The notes: generated by a model not told the origin, from the letters alone. Numbered from the stretch's first letter, positions 43,049 through 52,255 are shown. The stretch: 64,000 nt of DNA from JALZKA01 sp963725035 (GCA_963725035.1 CAVRWX010000010.1:248001-312000), one strand, 5' to 3'. Numbers and translations: made by a program.

Positions 43049-43777
43049 CTAGTGCCCGCGCTCCCGGAGGAAGGCGACGAACGCGGCCTCGAAGTCGCGG
43101 CCGCCGGCGTCGGGCACCGCGTCGTGGAGCTCCTGCGCAGTGCCTTCGAAGACGTTCTCGCCGTCGGCCAGGACGATGAGCCGGTTGCCGTAGCGCTCGG
43201 CCTCGACCAGGTGGTGGGTCGTGAAGATCACCGTCGTGCCCTGGCCGGCGAGGCCAAGGACGAAGTCCCACAGGCGCTCGCGCTGGCGTGGGTCGAGCCC
43301 GGTCGACGGCTCGTCCAGGAGGAGCACCGCGGGCGCAGAGAGGAGCCCGATCGCGATGTTCACCCGCTGCTGGTTTCCGCCGGAGAGCGTGCCGATCTGA
43401 TCGCCCCGCCGCTCGCGGAGTCCCGTCTGGTCGAGCATCCGCTCGACCGCATCGTCCACGTCGGGGCACTCCTCGAGGCGCGCGAAGAGGCGCAGGTTCT
43501 CCTCGACGGTGAGTCGCCGATAGAGCGCGGCCTGCTGGGGAACCCAACCGACCTCGCCGGGGACCGAGATCGAGCCCGAATCCGCCGCGCGAATCCCGGC
43601 CAGGATCGAGAGCAGCGTCGTCTTGCCGGCACCGTTCGGCCCGATGACCGCGAGGAGTTCGCCGGGCGCCGCCGTGAACGAGACGTCGCGGAGCGCGGGG
43701 CGGTCGCCGAAGGCATGGGCGACCCTGCTCACCTCCAGCACAGGAGTCGCAGGCGCTTGGGGGCTCGGGCCGCTCAT
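43049..43777 (-). CDS. ABC transporter ATP-binding protein
   Basis: 242 residues. Walker A IGPNGAGKTTLL, signature LSGGNQQRV, Walker B VLLLDEPSTGLDP and the H-loop FTTHHL are present. It powers the permease encoded immediately downstream. The NatA/CcmA-like subgroup is typical of ABC-2 exporters. Confidence 0.92.
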   Translation of the reverse strand: MSGPSPQAPATPVLEVSRVAHAFGDRPALRDVSFTAAPGELLAVIGPNGAGKTTLLSILAGIRAADSGSISVPGEVGWVPQQAALYRRLTVEENLRLFARLEECPDVDDAVERMLDQTGLRERRGDQIGTLSGGNQQRVNIAIGLLSAPAVLLLDEPSTGLDPRQRERLWDFVLGLAGQGTTVIFTTHHLVEAERYGNRLIVLADGENVFEGTAQELHDAVPDAGGRDFEAAFVAFLRERGH

Positions 43778-43798
43778 GGCGGCGCGAACGCTAGACGG

Positions 43799-44005
43799 TT
43801 ATCGAGTGGTGACGCGTTCGAGCGCGTCGACGCGGTCCCGCGGGACCGTGCGCTTCAGCGCTCGGTTGCCAAGGACCTGGAAGCAGGCGCCGCAGAGGAC
43901 GTCGCCGGCGGAGTTCTCCACGCCGAGGTCCGCTCGAACGGGTCGCTGGCAGTGCGAACAGCGCCCGTCCGGCGTCCCCTCGGATTTGACACCTCCAGAT
44001 GTCAT
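43799..44005 (-). CDS. Small zinc-ribbon protein
   Basis: 68 residues from ATG 44005 (ATG 44038 is possible). CSHC and CGAC, about 25 residues apart, suggest a zinc ribbon, followed by a basic helix (LGNRALKRTVPRDRVDAL). No named family. It lies upstream of the ABC pair on the same strand. Confidence 0.5.
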   Translation of the reverse strand: MTSGGVKSEGTPDGRCSHCQRPVRADLGVENSAGDVLCGACFQVLGNRALKRTVPRDRVDALERVTTR

Positions 44006-44134
44006 AACCCCTGAATCGGCCTCAGCGCCGTGACGCATTAGTCACAAGGGGTCACACATCCGTCCGCATGGGTCAGACCCGAGGTCAGACCCCGTGCGCT
44101 GGCACCGGGGCCCGACCGTGCTTTGCTTCCTCTC

Positions 44135-44605
44135 ATGGCCAAGCGGAAGATCGAGTTCGACCAGGGGGATGTGCACCTCGCGGGCGTCCTCTTCGACAAC
44201 GTGACGGCTGAGCCTGGGCGGTTCGAGCGCATGGGCAGCGCGAAACGCTGGCTGGTGATCGAGCCTGCGTCGGGAACGCCCGACGTTTCGATCGAGGTCA
44301 ACGTCGGCGACGGCGATCCGGACGCCATGAACGTGATCGTCAACCAGACCGGCACCGAGCCCGGCAAGCCCGTCTACCCCGATCTCGCGGAGCGGGGTGC
44401 CAAGACGCCCTCCGGCTGGATCCTGATGGCCGACGTCGGCTGGGTGATCGCCTGGCGCGCACCAAAGGACACGACGCTCGATCAGGTGAGCGACTTCACG
44501 TTCCGCGCCACCAAGGCTGTCGCCGGCGAGCCCGATGACGGCCGCTGGGTCGCAAGGGTCATCAAGCGCGGCCCACGCCCGGGCTACACGAACCCGAAGA
44601 TCTAA
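44135..44605 (+). CDS. Conserved hypothetical protein
   Basis: 156 residues from ATG 44135, beginning MAKRKIEFDQGDVHLAGVLF. A soluble beta-rich protein with no cysteines and no recognised domain; it ends RPGYTNPKI. Composition and codon pattern are clearly coding. It precedes the YmdB-like gene by 53 bases that hold a palindromic repeat. Confidence 0.6.
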   Translation: MAKRKIEFDQGDVHLAGVLFDNVTAEPGRFERMGSAKRWLVIEPASGTPDVSIEVNVGDGDPDAMNVIVNQTGTEPGKPVYPDLAERGAKTPSGWILMADVGWVIAWRAPKDTTLDQVSDFTFRATKAVAGEPDDGRWVARVIKRGPRPGYTNPKI

Positions 44606-44611
44606 GCGCTT

Positions 44612-44636
44612 GGTGCCAGGCACGGTGCCTGGCACC
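44612..44636. repeat. GTGCCWGGCAC palindromic repeat, copy 6
   Basis: GTGCCAGGCAC then GTGCCTGGCAC, separated by G, directly after the stop of the hypothetical gene. Confidence 0.9.
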
Positions 44637-44658
44637 GGGGCGAAGTAGCCTCGGCGAG

Positions 44659-45441
44659 GTGAGGTTCCTCTTCGTCGGCGATGTGGTGGGCAGCCCGGGG
44701 CGCAAGGGGCTTCGCGAGGCGATGCCGGGGCTCCTCGAGCAGCACTCGCCCGACCTCGCGATCGTGAACGGCGAGAACTCGGCCGGCGGGCTCGGCATCA
44801 CGGACCGGACCGGGCGCGACCTCTTCGAGATGGGCTTCGGCGTGATCACGCTCGGCAACCACACGTACCGCCGCAAGGAGGCCTACACCTACCTCGAGGA
44901 GGAAGAGCGCGCAATCCGCCCCGCGAACTTCATGACCTCGGCGCCGGGCAACGGGCACGTGATCGTCGAGGCGGGCGGGATGCGCGTCTGCGTCATCAAC
45001 CTGATCGGCATGCTCCAGCTCCAGGCCGCACGCTCGCCCTTCGTCGAAGCCGACGCTCTCCTAAGCCGCCTGGAAGGCGAGGCCGACGCCTTCATCGTCG
45101 ACTTCCACGCCGAGGTCACGTCCGAGAAGGTCGCGATGGGCTGGCACCTGGACGGCCGCGCCGCCGCCGTCCTCGGCACCCACACCCACGTCCCCACCGC
45201 CGACGCCCGCGTCCTTCCCGGGGGCACCGCATATATCTCTGACGTCGGCATGACCGCGTCGCGCCAAAGCGTGCTCGGCGTCAAGTACCACCAGGCGCTC
45301 GAGGGCTTCAGAACCCATCTCCCCCAGCACTTCGAAACCGCCGAAGAAGACGTGTGGGTCAACGCCGTCGTCGTCGAGGTAAACGAAAAGGGCCTCGCCG
45401 ACTCGATCGAGCAGATCCTCGAGCCGGCGCCCGCAAGCTGA
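44659..45441 (+). CDS. YmdB/TIGR00282-family metallophosphoesterase
   Basis: 260 residues from GTG 44659. FVGDVVGSPGRKGL, the metal-site motif NGENSAGGLGIT, TLGNHTYRRKE, DFHAEVTSEK and GTHTHVPTADARVL all match the TIGR00282 family (B. subtilis YmdB, a 2',3'-cyclic-nucleotide phosphodiesterase). The usual GNHxWD is GNHTYR here. A stem-loop of the second repeat family overlaps its stop codon. Confidence 0.93.
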   Translation: MRFLFVGDVVGSPGRKGLREAMPGLLEQHSPDLAIVNGENSAGGLGITDRTGRDLFEMGFGVITLGNHTYRRKEAYTYLEEEERAIRPANFMTSAPGNGHVIVEAGGMRVCVINLIGMLQLQAARSPFVEADALLSRLEGEADAFIVDFHAEVTSEKVAMGWHLDGRAAAVLGTHTHVPTADARVLPGGTAYISDVGMTASRQSVLGVKYHQALEGFRTHLPQHFETAEEDVWVNAVVVEVNEKGLADSIEQILEPAPAS

Positions 45442-45484
45442 ACGTCCGCCACTACGCCCGATAGGGCGTACTCCGGACGTTCGC
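45440..45484. repeat. Second repeat family, hairpin copy at the YmdB-like stop
   Basis: GAACGTCCG at 45440 pairs with CGGACGTTC at 45474-45482, and ACGCCC pairs with GGGCGT inside, giving a stem of about 19 bp with one bulge. The right arm reads GCGAACGTCCGGAGTAC on the minus strand. No T-run follows. Confidence 0.7.
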
Positions 45485-45494
45485 GCTGGGCGTT

Positions 45495-45519
45495 GGTGCC
45501 AGGCGCGATGCCTGGCACC
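45495..45519. repeat. GTGCCWGGCAC palindromic repeat, copy 7 (diverged)
   Basis: The first unit reads GTGCCAGGCGC and the second ATGCCTGGCAC. It lies between the convergent YmdB-like and SRPBCC genes. Confidence 0.8.
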
Positions 45520-45522
45520 GGG

Positions 45523-45966
45523 TCACCTCTCGAGGAGCGCCTTCAGGTTCTGGAGGGTCTTCTTGGCCTGCTTCGTCGCCGGTGCGCCCGAGATGCCCTT
45601 CGCCGGAATCGAGAGCGGGCCGCCGGGAAGCTCGAAGTTGTTGTGGTAATCGAAGCGCGTGCCGCCGTTGCCGTTCTCGGACAGCTCGTAGCGGACGTGG
45701 GCCGCCGAACCTCCCGGGCCCTTCCCCTCCCAAACGGCCAGGTTGGGCTCATCAGCCTCGACGATCGACCACTTCACCTTGAAGCTGGGGCCGACGACGC
45801 GGAGCTTCTGCCGGAATGAGTCGCCCTGCTCAAGCTCGCCGCTTGGGGCGTCATAGACCTTCCGATGGGCCGTAACCCAGTCACCGAACCTGCGCGGATC
45901 CATGATCACCGCCCATACCTCTGAGGGCGGCGCGGCGATCTCGATTGATTCGTTAACTGCAGCCAC
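45523..45966 (-). CDS. SRPBCC-family protein
   Basis: 147 residues starting MAAVNESIEIAAPPSEVWAV, the standard START/SRPBCC opening, and continuing RFGDWVTAHRKVYDAPSGEL and VKWSIVEADEPNLAVWEG. These helix-grip proteins bind hydrophobic ligands; the ligand here is unknown. Divergent from gltB. Confidence 0.85.
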   Translation of the reverse strand: MAAVNESIEIAAPPSEVWAVIMDPRRFGDWVTAHRKVYDAPSGELEQGDSFRQKLRVVGPSFKVKWSIVEADEPNLAVWEGKGPGGSAAHVRYELSENGNGGTRFDYHNNFELPGGPLSIPAKGISGAPATKQAKKTLQNLKALLER

Positions 45967-46025
45967 TTCGCGCGCAGTATGTCTGAGTAGCCATAACCAG
46001 GCTCCGGGTGATCTAGAATTTCAGC

Positions 46026-49000
46026 GTGGACCGCCGCCCCCCCAAGGCGCGTCTGGAGCTGCGCGAGCCCCGGACCGCTGGTCTCTACGACCCTGCCCAC
46101 GAGCACGATGGGTGTGGCGTGGCGTGCCTGGCGCGCCTTGACGGCGAGCCGATCCACGAGGTGATCGAGCGCGCGATCGCGACCCTGGACCTCCTGGAGC
46201 ACCGCGGCGCAGCGGGCGCGGACGCCGACACGGGCGACGGCGCCGGCATCCTGATCCAGCTACCCCACGAGTTCTTCAAAGCGCGCGCGTCCGAGTTCGG
46301 CGTCGAGCCTGAAGACGTCCCCGGCCCCGGCGAGCTGGCGATCGCGGTGTGCTTCCTGCCCGCCGACCCGGAGCGCCGCCTGGAGCTCGGCCACCGCATC
46401 GAGGAGATGGTCCGCGCCGAGGGCCAGATCCCGCTGGGCTCGCGCGAGGTCCCCGTCGACCCCAGCCAGTGCGGGCGCGTCGCTCACGAGGCGATGCCGA
46501 CGATCCGCCAGCTCATGATCCGCCGCGGCCCCGACACGCGGGACGCCGACTCGTTCGAGCGCAAGCTCTACGTGATCCGCCGAACGCTCGAGCTCGAGAC
46601 CTCCGAGGCGACCTTCCCCAGCTTCTCGGCGCGCACGATCGTCTACAAGGGCATGCTCACCGCCCCGCAGCTCTCGCGCTTTTACCCCGACCTTCGCGAC
46701 CCGCTGATGAAGTCGGCGCTCGCGATCGTCCACTCGCGCTTCTCCACCAACACCTTCCCGAGCTGGAGCCTCGCCCACCCACACCGCATGTCCGCCCACA
46801 ACGGCGAGATCAACACGCTTCAGGGCAACATCAACTGGATGCAGGCGCGCGAGGCGATCCTGCGCTCCGAGCTCTTCGGCGCCGACCTCCACCGCTGCCT
46901 ACCGCTGGTCGCCCCGGGCACCTCAGACTCGCTCGCGTTCGACCACGTCTTCGAGCTCCTCTGCCTGGCGGGCCACTCGCTGCCCCACGCGGCGATGATG
47001 ATGATCCCGCGGGCGCACGAGAACCGCGACGGCGTCCCGCCCGAGATCGAGGGCTTCTACAACTACCACTCCCGCCTGATCGAGCCGTGGGACGGCCCCG
47101 CGGCGATCACCTTCACCGACGGCAAGGTCCTTGGCGCAACGCTCGACCGCAACGGGCTTCGCCCCGGCCGCTGGCTGATCACGCACGACGGCTGGGTCGC
47201 CGTCTCGTCCGAGGCCGGCTCGTTCCAGGTGCCCGACGAGAACGTCGCCTACCGCGGGCGCCTTCGCCCCGGCTCGATGTTCGTGGTCGACCTCGAGCAG
47301 GGCCGCGTCCTCGACGAGGGCGAGGCCGAGAGCGTCGTCGCCAACTCGTCGCCCTGGGGCGCGTGGGACGCCGCCCGCTCCGTCCGCCTGGACGAGCTGC
47401 CGCAGGCGAATCGCGCCGCGCCGCGCGCTCCCTCCTCCGAGGAGCTGAAGCGCCGCCAGCTCGCGTTCGGCTTCTCCCAAGAGGACCTCCGCGTCCTCCT
47501 CACGCCCATGGCGCGCGACGCCAGGGAGCCGACCGGCTCGATGGGGAACGACCTGGCGCTCGCCATGTTCTCCGAGCAGGCGCCGACCCTCTTCAGCTAC
47601 TTCAAGCAGCGCTTTGCGCAGGTGACGAACCCGGCGATCGACTCGGTCCGCGAGCACATCGTGATGAGCCTTCGCACCGGCCTGGGCCCCGAGTCGAACC
47701 TGCTCGAGCACGACTCCACGCCCGCGATGCAGCTGCTCCTCGACCGGCCCGTCGTCCAGAACGACGAGATGGCGATCCTGCGCGAGATGGACTGGGGCGA
47801 CCTCAAGACGTGCGTCCTCGACATGACCTTCCGGGTCGCCGACGGCGACCGCTCCATGGAGGGCGCGCTCGACCGCGTCTGCGACGACGCCTCGAAGGCG
47901 ATCCGCGACGGCGCGACGATCCTGGTCCTCTCCGACCGGCGGGTCGACGAGCAGAACGCGGCGATCCCATCGCTCCTCGCCACATCGGCCGTCCACCAGC
48001 ACCTCGTCCGCACCGGCGACCGCGTCCACGCGGGCTTGGCGGTCGAGACCGGCGAGGCCCGCGAGATCCACCACGTAGCGGCGCTGATCGGCTACGGCGC
48101 GTCGGTCGTCAACCCGTACCTCATGCTCGACACGGTCGCCGACCTCGCCGCGCGCGGCGAGGTCCCGGACATGAAGCCGGAGGAGGCGCGCGAGCGCATC
48201 GTCAAGGCGATCGGAACCGGGCTCTTGAAAGTGCTCTCGAAGATGGGCATCTCGACCATCGGCTCCTACAACGCCGCGCAGATCTTCGAGGCGGTGGGGC
48301 TCGAGAAGGGCCTCGTCGACCGCCACTTCACCGGCACCTCTTCCTCGATCGGCGGCGTCGGGATGACGCAGCTCGCCCACGAGGCGCAGCAGCGCCACGC
48401 CCGCGCCTGGCCGAAGGCGCACGGCCTCAGCCGCGCCCGCCACGTCGAGCAGGCGCTCCTGCCCGCCGCGCACGAGGAGATCCTGCCCCAGGGCGGCGTC
48501 TACGCGTGGCGGCGCGACGGCGAGCGCCACATGTGGGACCCCGAGACGATCTCGGCCCTGCAGCGCGCCTCCACAGGCAACGGGGACGCCGGCGAGCACT
48601 ACTCCGTCTTCAGCCAGCGCGTGAACGAGGAGAACGCCCAACACGGACTGATCCGCGGGCTGCTCAAGCCCACCGCAGTCGGCGAGCCGGTGCCGCTTTC
48701 AGAAGTCGAGGACATCAAGACGATCGCGCACCGCTTCGCAACGGGCGCGATGAGCCTCGGCGCGCTCGGGCCCGAGGCGCACGAGACGCTCGCGATCGCG
48801 ATGAACCGGATCGGCGGGCGCTCCAACTCGGGCGAGGGCGGCGAGGACCCGCGCCGCTACACGCCGGACCCCAACGGCGACTGGCGCCGCTCGGCGATCA
48901 AGCAGGTCGCCTCCGGGCGCTTCGGCGTGACCGCCCACTACCTCGCGAACGCCGATCAGATCCAGATCAAGATCGCCCAGGGCGCGAAGCCCGGCGAGGG

Positions 49001-50618
49001 CGGCCAGCTGCCCGGCCACAAGGTCGACGAGTACATCGCGCTGCACCGCTACTCGACCCCCGGCGTCGAGCTGATCTCGCCCCCGCCCCACCACGACATC
49101 TACTCGATCGAGGACCTGAAGCAGCTGATCTACGACCTGCGCACCTCGAATCCCAAGGCGACCGTCTCGGTGAAGCTCGCCTCGGAGGTCGGGGTGGGCA
49201 CGGTCGCCGCGGGCGTCGTCAAGGCAGGCGCCGACCACGTGGTGATCGCCGGGCACGACGGCGGCACCGGCGCTTCGCCGCTCTCGTCGATCCAGTCGGC
49301 GGGCGTGCCGTGGGAGATCGGCCTGGCCGAGACGCAGCAGACGCTGCTCGAGAACGACCTGCGCTCGCGCGTGATCCTGCAGACGGACGGCCAGATGCGC
49401 ACCGGCCGCGACGTCGTCATCGCCGCGCTCCTTGGCGCCGACGAGTACGGCTTCTCGACCGCTCCCCTGATCGTGACCGGCTGCATCATGATGCGCGTCT
49501 GCCACCTCAACACTTGCCCGGTCGGAGTCGCGACCCAGGACCCCCAGCTCCGCGCCCGCTTCACCGGCCAGCCCGAGCACGTCGTGAACTACCTCTACCT
49601 CGTCGCCGAGGAGGTGCGCCAGATCCTCGCCGAGCTGGGCGTCCGCTCGCTCTCCGAGCTGGTCGGCCAGGTCCAGCACCTCGAGCCGGGCGAGGCGATC
49701 GCCCACTGGAAGGCCCACGGCGTCGACCTCTCAGGCCTCTTGGCGGACGTCGCGGAGCCCAACGAGGTCTCGCACTTCGTTCCCGAGGACGTGCCGAAGC
49801 GCGAGGACCTCGACCCGCTCGGCTTCGTCGCCGAGGCGGGCGAGGCGATCCGCGAAGGGCGCCCGATCAAGGTCGCCCGCGACATCCTGAACTGCCACCG
49901 CGCGATCGGCGGCATCCTCTCGCACGAGGTCGTGACCGCGCACGGGCCCGGCGGGCTCCCCGAGGAGACCGTGAAGCTCCACCTCCGCGGCTCTGCGGGG
50001 CAGAGCCTGGGCGCCTGGCTCGCCGCCGGGATCTCGATCGACCTGCGCGGCGAGGCGAACGACTACGTGGGCAAGGGCCTCTCGGGCGGCATCATCTCGG
50101 TGCGCCCGCCGGACGCGGCGACCTACCCGGCCGAGGACAACGTGATCATCGGCAACGTCGCCCTCTACGGCGCGACCGCAGGCCGCGCGTTCTTCCGCGG
50201 CCGCGCCGGCGAGCGCTTCGCGGTGCGCAACTCGGGCGCGCGTGCCGTCGTCGAGGGCGTGGGCGACCACGGCTGCGAGTACATGACCGGCGGCTGCGTC
50301 GCGGTGATCGGCCCCACGGGCTACAACTTCGCCGCGGGGATGACCGGCGGCACCGCCTATGTCTGGGACCCGCGCAAGCGCTTCCCCGGCCTCTGCAACC
50401 ACGACCTCGTCGACCTGGAGGAGTTGACCGAGGAGGACCGCTCGGAGCTCCGCGACCTCCTGGTCGAGCACCACGCGCGGACCGGTTCGGCCGTCGCCGA
50501 GCGGATCCTCGCCAGCTACGCCGAGACCGCGGACGTGTTCGTGAAGGTGATGCCGCGTGAGTACAAGCGCGTGATCGAGGAGCGAAAGAAGCTCGCCTCG
50601 GTCGAGGTCACCGCTTAA
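46026..50618 (+). CDS. gltB: Glutamate synthase, large subunit
   Basis: 1530 residues from GTG 46026. The Ntn glutaminase nucleophile cysteine lies in HEHDGCGVACLA, so a short propeptide must be removed. The FMN synthase domain has GGRSNSGEGGEDP and GHDGGTGASPLSS, the [3Fe-4S] ligands lie in CIMMRVCHLNTCPVG, and the C-terminal GXGXG beta-helix has GEAND-YVGKGLSGG. With GltD it makes glutamate from glutamine and 2-oxoglutarate using NADPH. Confidence 0.97.
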   Translation: MDRRPPKARLELREPRTAGLYDPAHEHDGCGVACLARLDGEPIHEVIERAIATLDLLEHRGAAGADADTGDGAGILIQLPHEFFKARASEFGVEPEDVPGPGELAIAVCFLPADPERRLELGHRIEEMVRAEGQIPLGSREVPVDPSQCGRVAHEAMPTIRQLMIRRGPDTRDADSFERKLYVIRRTLELETSEATFPSFSARTIVYKGMLTAPQLSRFYPDLRDPLMKSALAIVHSRFSTNTFPSWSLAHPHRMSAHNGEINTLQGNINWMQAREAILRSELFGADLHRCLPLVAPGTSDSLAFDHVFELLCLAGHSLPHAAMMMIPRAHENRDGVPPEIEGFYNYHSRLIEPWDGPAAITFTDGKVLGATLDRNGLRPGRWLITHDGWVAVSSEAGSFQVPDENVAYRGRLRPGSMFVVDLEQGRVLDEGEAESVVANSSPWGAWDAARSVRLDELPQANRAAPRAPSSEELKRRQLAFGFSQEDLRVLLTPMARDAREPTGSMGNDLALAMFSEQAPTLFSYFKQRFAQVTNPAIDSVREHIVMSLRTGLGPESNLLEHDSTPAMQLLLDRPVVQNDEMAILREMDWGDLKTCVLDMTFRVADGDRSMEGALDRVCDDASKAIRDGATILVLSDRRVDEQNAAIPSLLATSAVHQHLVRTGDRVHAGLAVETGEAREIHHVAALIGYGASVVNPYLMLDTVADLAARGEVPDMKPEEARERIVKAIGTGLLKVLSKMGISTIGSYNAAQIFEAVGLEKGLVDRHFTGTSSSIGGVGMTQLAHEAQQRHARAWPKAHGLSRARHVEQALLPAAHEEILPQGGVYAWRRDGERHMWDPETISALQRASTGNGDAGEHYSVFSQRVNEENAQHGLIRGLLKPTAVGEPVPLSEVEDIKTIAHRFATGAMSLGALGPEAHETLAIAMNRIGGRSNSGEGGEDPRRYTPDPNGDWRRSAIKQVASGRFGVTAHYLANADQIQIKIAQGAKPGEGGQLPGHKVDEYIALHRYSTPGVELISPPPHHDIYSIEDLKQLIYDLRTSNPKATVSVKLASEVGVGTVAAGVVKAGADHVVIAGHDGGTGASPLSSIQSAGVPWEIGLAETQQTLLENDLRSRVILQTDGQMRTGRDVVIAALLGADEYGFSTAPLIVTGCIMMRVCHLNTCPVGVATQDPQLRARFTGQPEHVVNYLYLVAEEVRQILAELGVRSLSELVGQVQHLEPGEAIAHWKAHGVDLSGLLADVAEPNEVSHFVPEDVPKREDLDPLGFVAEAGEAIREGRPIKVARDILNCHRAIGGILSHEVVTAHGPGGLPEETVKLHLRGSAGQSLGAWLAAGISIDLRGEANDYVGKGLSGGIISVRPPDAATYPAEDNVIIGNVALYGATAGRAFFRGRAGERFAVRNSGARAVVEGVGDHGCEYMTGGCVAVIGPTGYNFAAGMTGGTAYVWDPRKRFPGLCNHDLVDLEELTEEDRSELRDLLVEHHARTGSAVAERILASYAETADVFVKVMPREYKRVIEERKKLASVEVTA

Positions 50619-50632
50619 CTAGCGGGGTTCTA

Positions 50633-52255
50633 ATGCCCGACCCCCGCGGATTCATCGAGGTGCCTCGCACCGCTCCACCGGAACGCGACCCGGGCGAGCG
50701 CGTCGCCGACTACGGCGAGATCTACCAGGTCATGCCCGAGCCCGAGCTCAAGCGCCAGGCGTCGCGGTGCATGGGCTGCGGCGTCCCCTTCTGCAACGAC
50801 GCCTGCCCGCTCGGCAACCTCATCCCCGACTGGAACGATCTCGTCCGCACCGGGCGCTGGCGCGAGGCGATCGACCAACTCCACGCCACCAACAACTTCC
50901 CCGAGTTCACCGGCCTGATCTGCCCGGCGCCCTGCGAGTCGGCCTGCGTCCTGGCCATCAACGACGACTCGGTCACGATCAAGCAGATCGAGTACGCGAT
51001 CGTCGAGCGCGCGTGGAACGAGGGCTGGATCACCCCGAACGTGCCCGAGTCGCGGACCGGCCAGCACGTCGCCGTGATCGGCTCGGGGCCCGCGGGGCTC
51101 GCGGCCGCGCAGGAGCTCAACCAGGTCGGCCACGAGGTGACCGTCTTCGAGCGCGACGAGGCGCCCGGCGGGCTGATGCGCTTCGGCGTGCCGGACGCAA
51201 AGCTCGAGAAGTGGATGATCGACCGCCGCGTCGACGTCCTGGCCGCCGAGGGCATCCACTTCGAGTACAACGCCGACATCGGCGGCGAGATGATGACCGT
51301 GGAGGAGCTCCGCGACCGCTACAACGCCGTGGTGGTGGCGACTGGCTCGCGCGTTTCGCGAAAGCTCGAGGTGCCCGGCTCGGACCTCGCCGGCGTCCAC
51401 GACGCGATGGACTACCTCTACATCCGCAACCGCTACGTCGCCTCGATCTCGGGCGGGCCGGAGGGCCCGGAGCCCGCGGTGCCGATCGTCGCCAAGGACA
51501 AGGACGTCGTCGTGATCGGCGGCGGCGACACGGGCATGGACTGCATCTCGAACGCAAACCGCGAGGGCGCCCGCTCGGCGCTCCTCCTCGACGTCTATCC
51601 CGAGGTCCCCGAGGACGGCCGCTACGCCGACACGCCGTGGCCGCTCCCGCTCAAGCGCTCGGCGACGACGTACGCGCTCGACGAGGGCGGCGAGCGCCGC
51701 TTCGGCCACCAGGTGATCGAGCTCAAGGGCGACTCCGAGGGCAACGTCGCCGAGCTCCTGGGCCGCAAGGTCACCGGCTCCTCGTCGCGAAACCTGGAGC
51801 CGGTCGAGGGCTCCGAGTACACGCTGCCGGCCCAGCTCGTGCTGGTCGCCGTCGGCTTCACCGGGCCCGAGCGCGAGGGCCTCATCGACGGCCTGGGCGT
51901 CGAGCTCGACGACCGCGGCAACGTCCACGCCCCCGCCTACGCCTCTTCCCAGAATGGAATCTTCGCCGCCGGCGACGCCCGCGTCGGCCAATCGCTGATC
52001 GTGACCGCAATCGCCGAGGGCCGCCGCTGCGCCCGAATCGTCGACCGCTTCTTAAAAGACGCGGACCCGGTCACAGCGGTCGACCTGCCGATCATCCGCT
52101 CGGCGTCCCTAGGTGCCAGGCACGGTGCCTGGCACCGGGCACAAACCCCTTGTTTCCAGGGATTCTGCGAAATTTCTGAAATCGGCTTGCAACAAACCCG
52201 CACAACCTGTATGGTGTCCGGTTCCCTCGGCGCCCCTCTCCCCCGGCGCACTTGA
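50633..52255 (+). CDS. gltD: Glutamate synthase, small subunit, with repeat-derived C-terminal extension
   Basis: 540 residues. N-terminal [4Fe-4S] cysteines lie at 46, 49, 54 and 58 (CMGCGVPFCNDAC) and in CPAPCESAC. The FAD motif GSGPAGLAAAQEL and the NADPH motif GGGDTGMDC follow. It passes electrons to GltB. The family normally ends near residue 490; here residues from about 493 are encoded by a GTGCCWGGCAC repeat and the following intergenic DNA, so the natural stop has been lost or displaced. The gene follows gltB by 14 bases. Confidence 0.95.
   Translation: MPDPRGFIEVPRTAPPERDPGERVADYGEIYQVMPEPELKRQASRCMGCGVPFCNDACPLGNLIPDWNDLVRTGRWREAIDQLHATNNFPEFTGLICPAPCESACVLAINDDSVTIKQIEYAIVERAWNEGWITPNVPESRTGQHVAVIGSGPAGLAAAQELNQVGHEVTVFERDEAPGGLMRFGVPDAKLEKWMIDRRVDVLAAEGIHFEYNADIGGEMMTVEELRDRYNAVVVATGSRVSRKLEVPGSDLAGVHDAMDYLYIRNRYVASISGGPEGPEPAVPIVAKDKDVVVIGGGDTGMDCISNANREGARSALLLDVYPEVPEDGRYADTPWPLPLKRSATTYALDEGGERRFGHQVIELKGDSEGNVAELLGRKVTGSSSRNLEPVEGSEYTLPAQLVLVAVGFTGPEREGLIDGLGVELDDRGNVHAPAYASSQNGIFAAGDARVGQSLIVTAIAEGRRCARIVDRFLKDADPVTAVDLPIIRSASLGARHGAWHRAQTPCFQGFCEISEIGLQQTRTTCMVSGSLGAPLPRRT
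52112..52136. repeat. GTGCCWGGCAC palindromic repeat, copy 8 (inside the gltD reading frame)
   Basis: GTGCCAGGCAC then GTGCCTGGCAC separated by G. It is translated as part of the extended GltD tail. Confidence 0.9.
52187..52215 (+). promoter_or_regulatory. Possible sigma-70 promoter P1 upstream of the sigma factor gene
   Basis: TTGCAA, 17-base spacer, TATGGT. It lies within the extended gltD frame, about 205 bases upstream of the sigma factor start. Confidence 0.45.

Noticed and set aside
43799..44122. A possible riboswitch or RNA structure in the gap before 44135
   Set aside because: No conserved stem-loop pattern recognised; the gap is explained by a small zinc-ribbon gene and a short spacer.
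46349..50560. A 1403-residue frame overlapping gltB
   Set aside because: It is the +2 shadow of gltB (repeated PRRPRRG-type text), while gltB has all catalytic and cluster motifs.
15253..52136. Reading the GTGCCWGGCAC elements as a CRISPR array
   Set aside because: Copies are many kilobases apart with no spacers of regular length and no cas genes.
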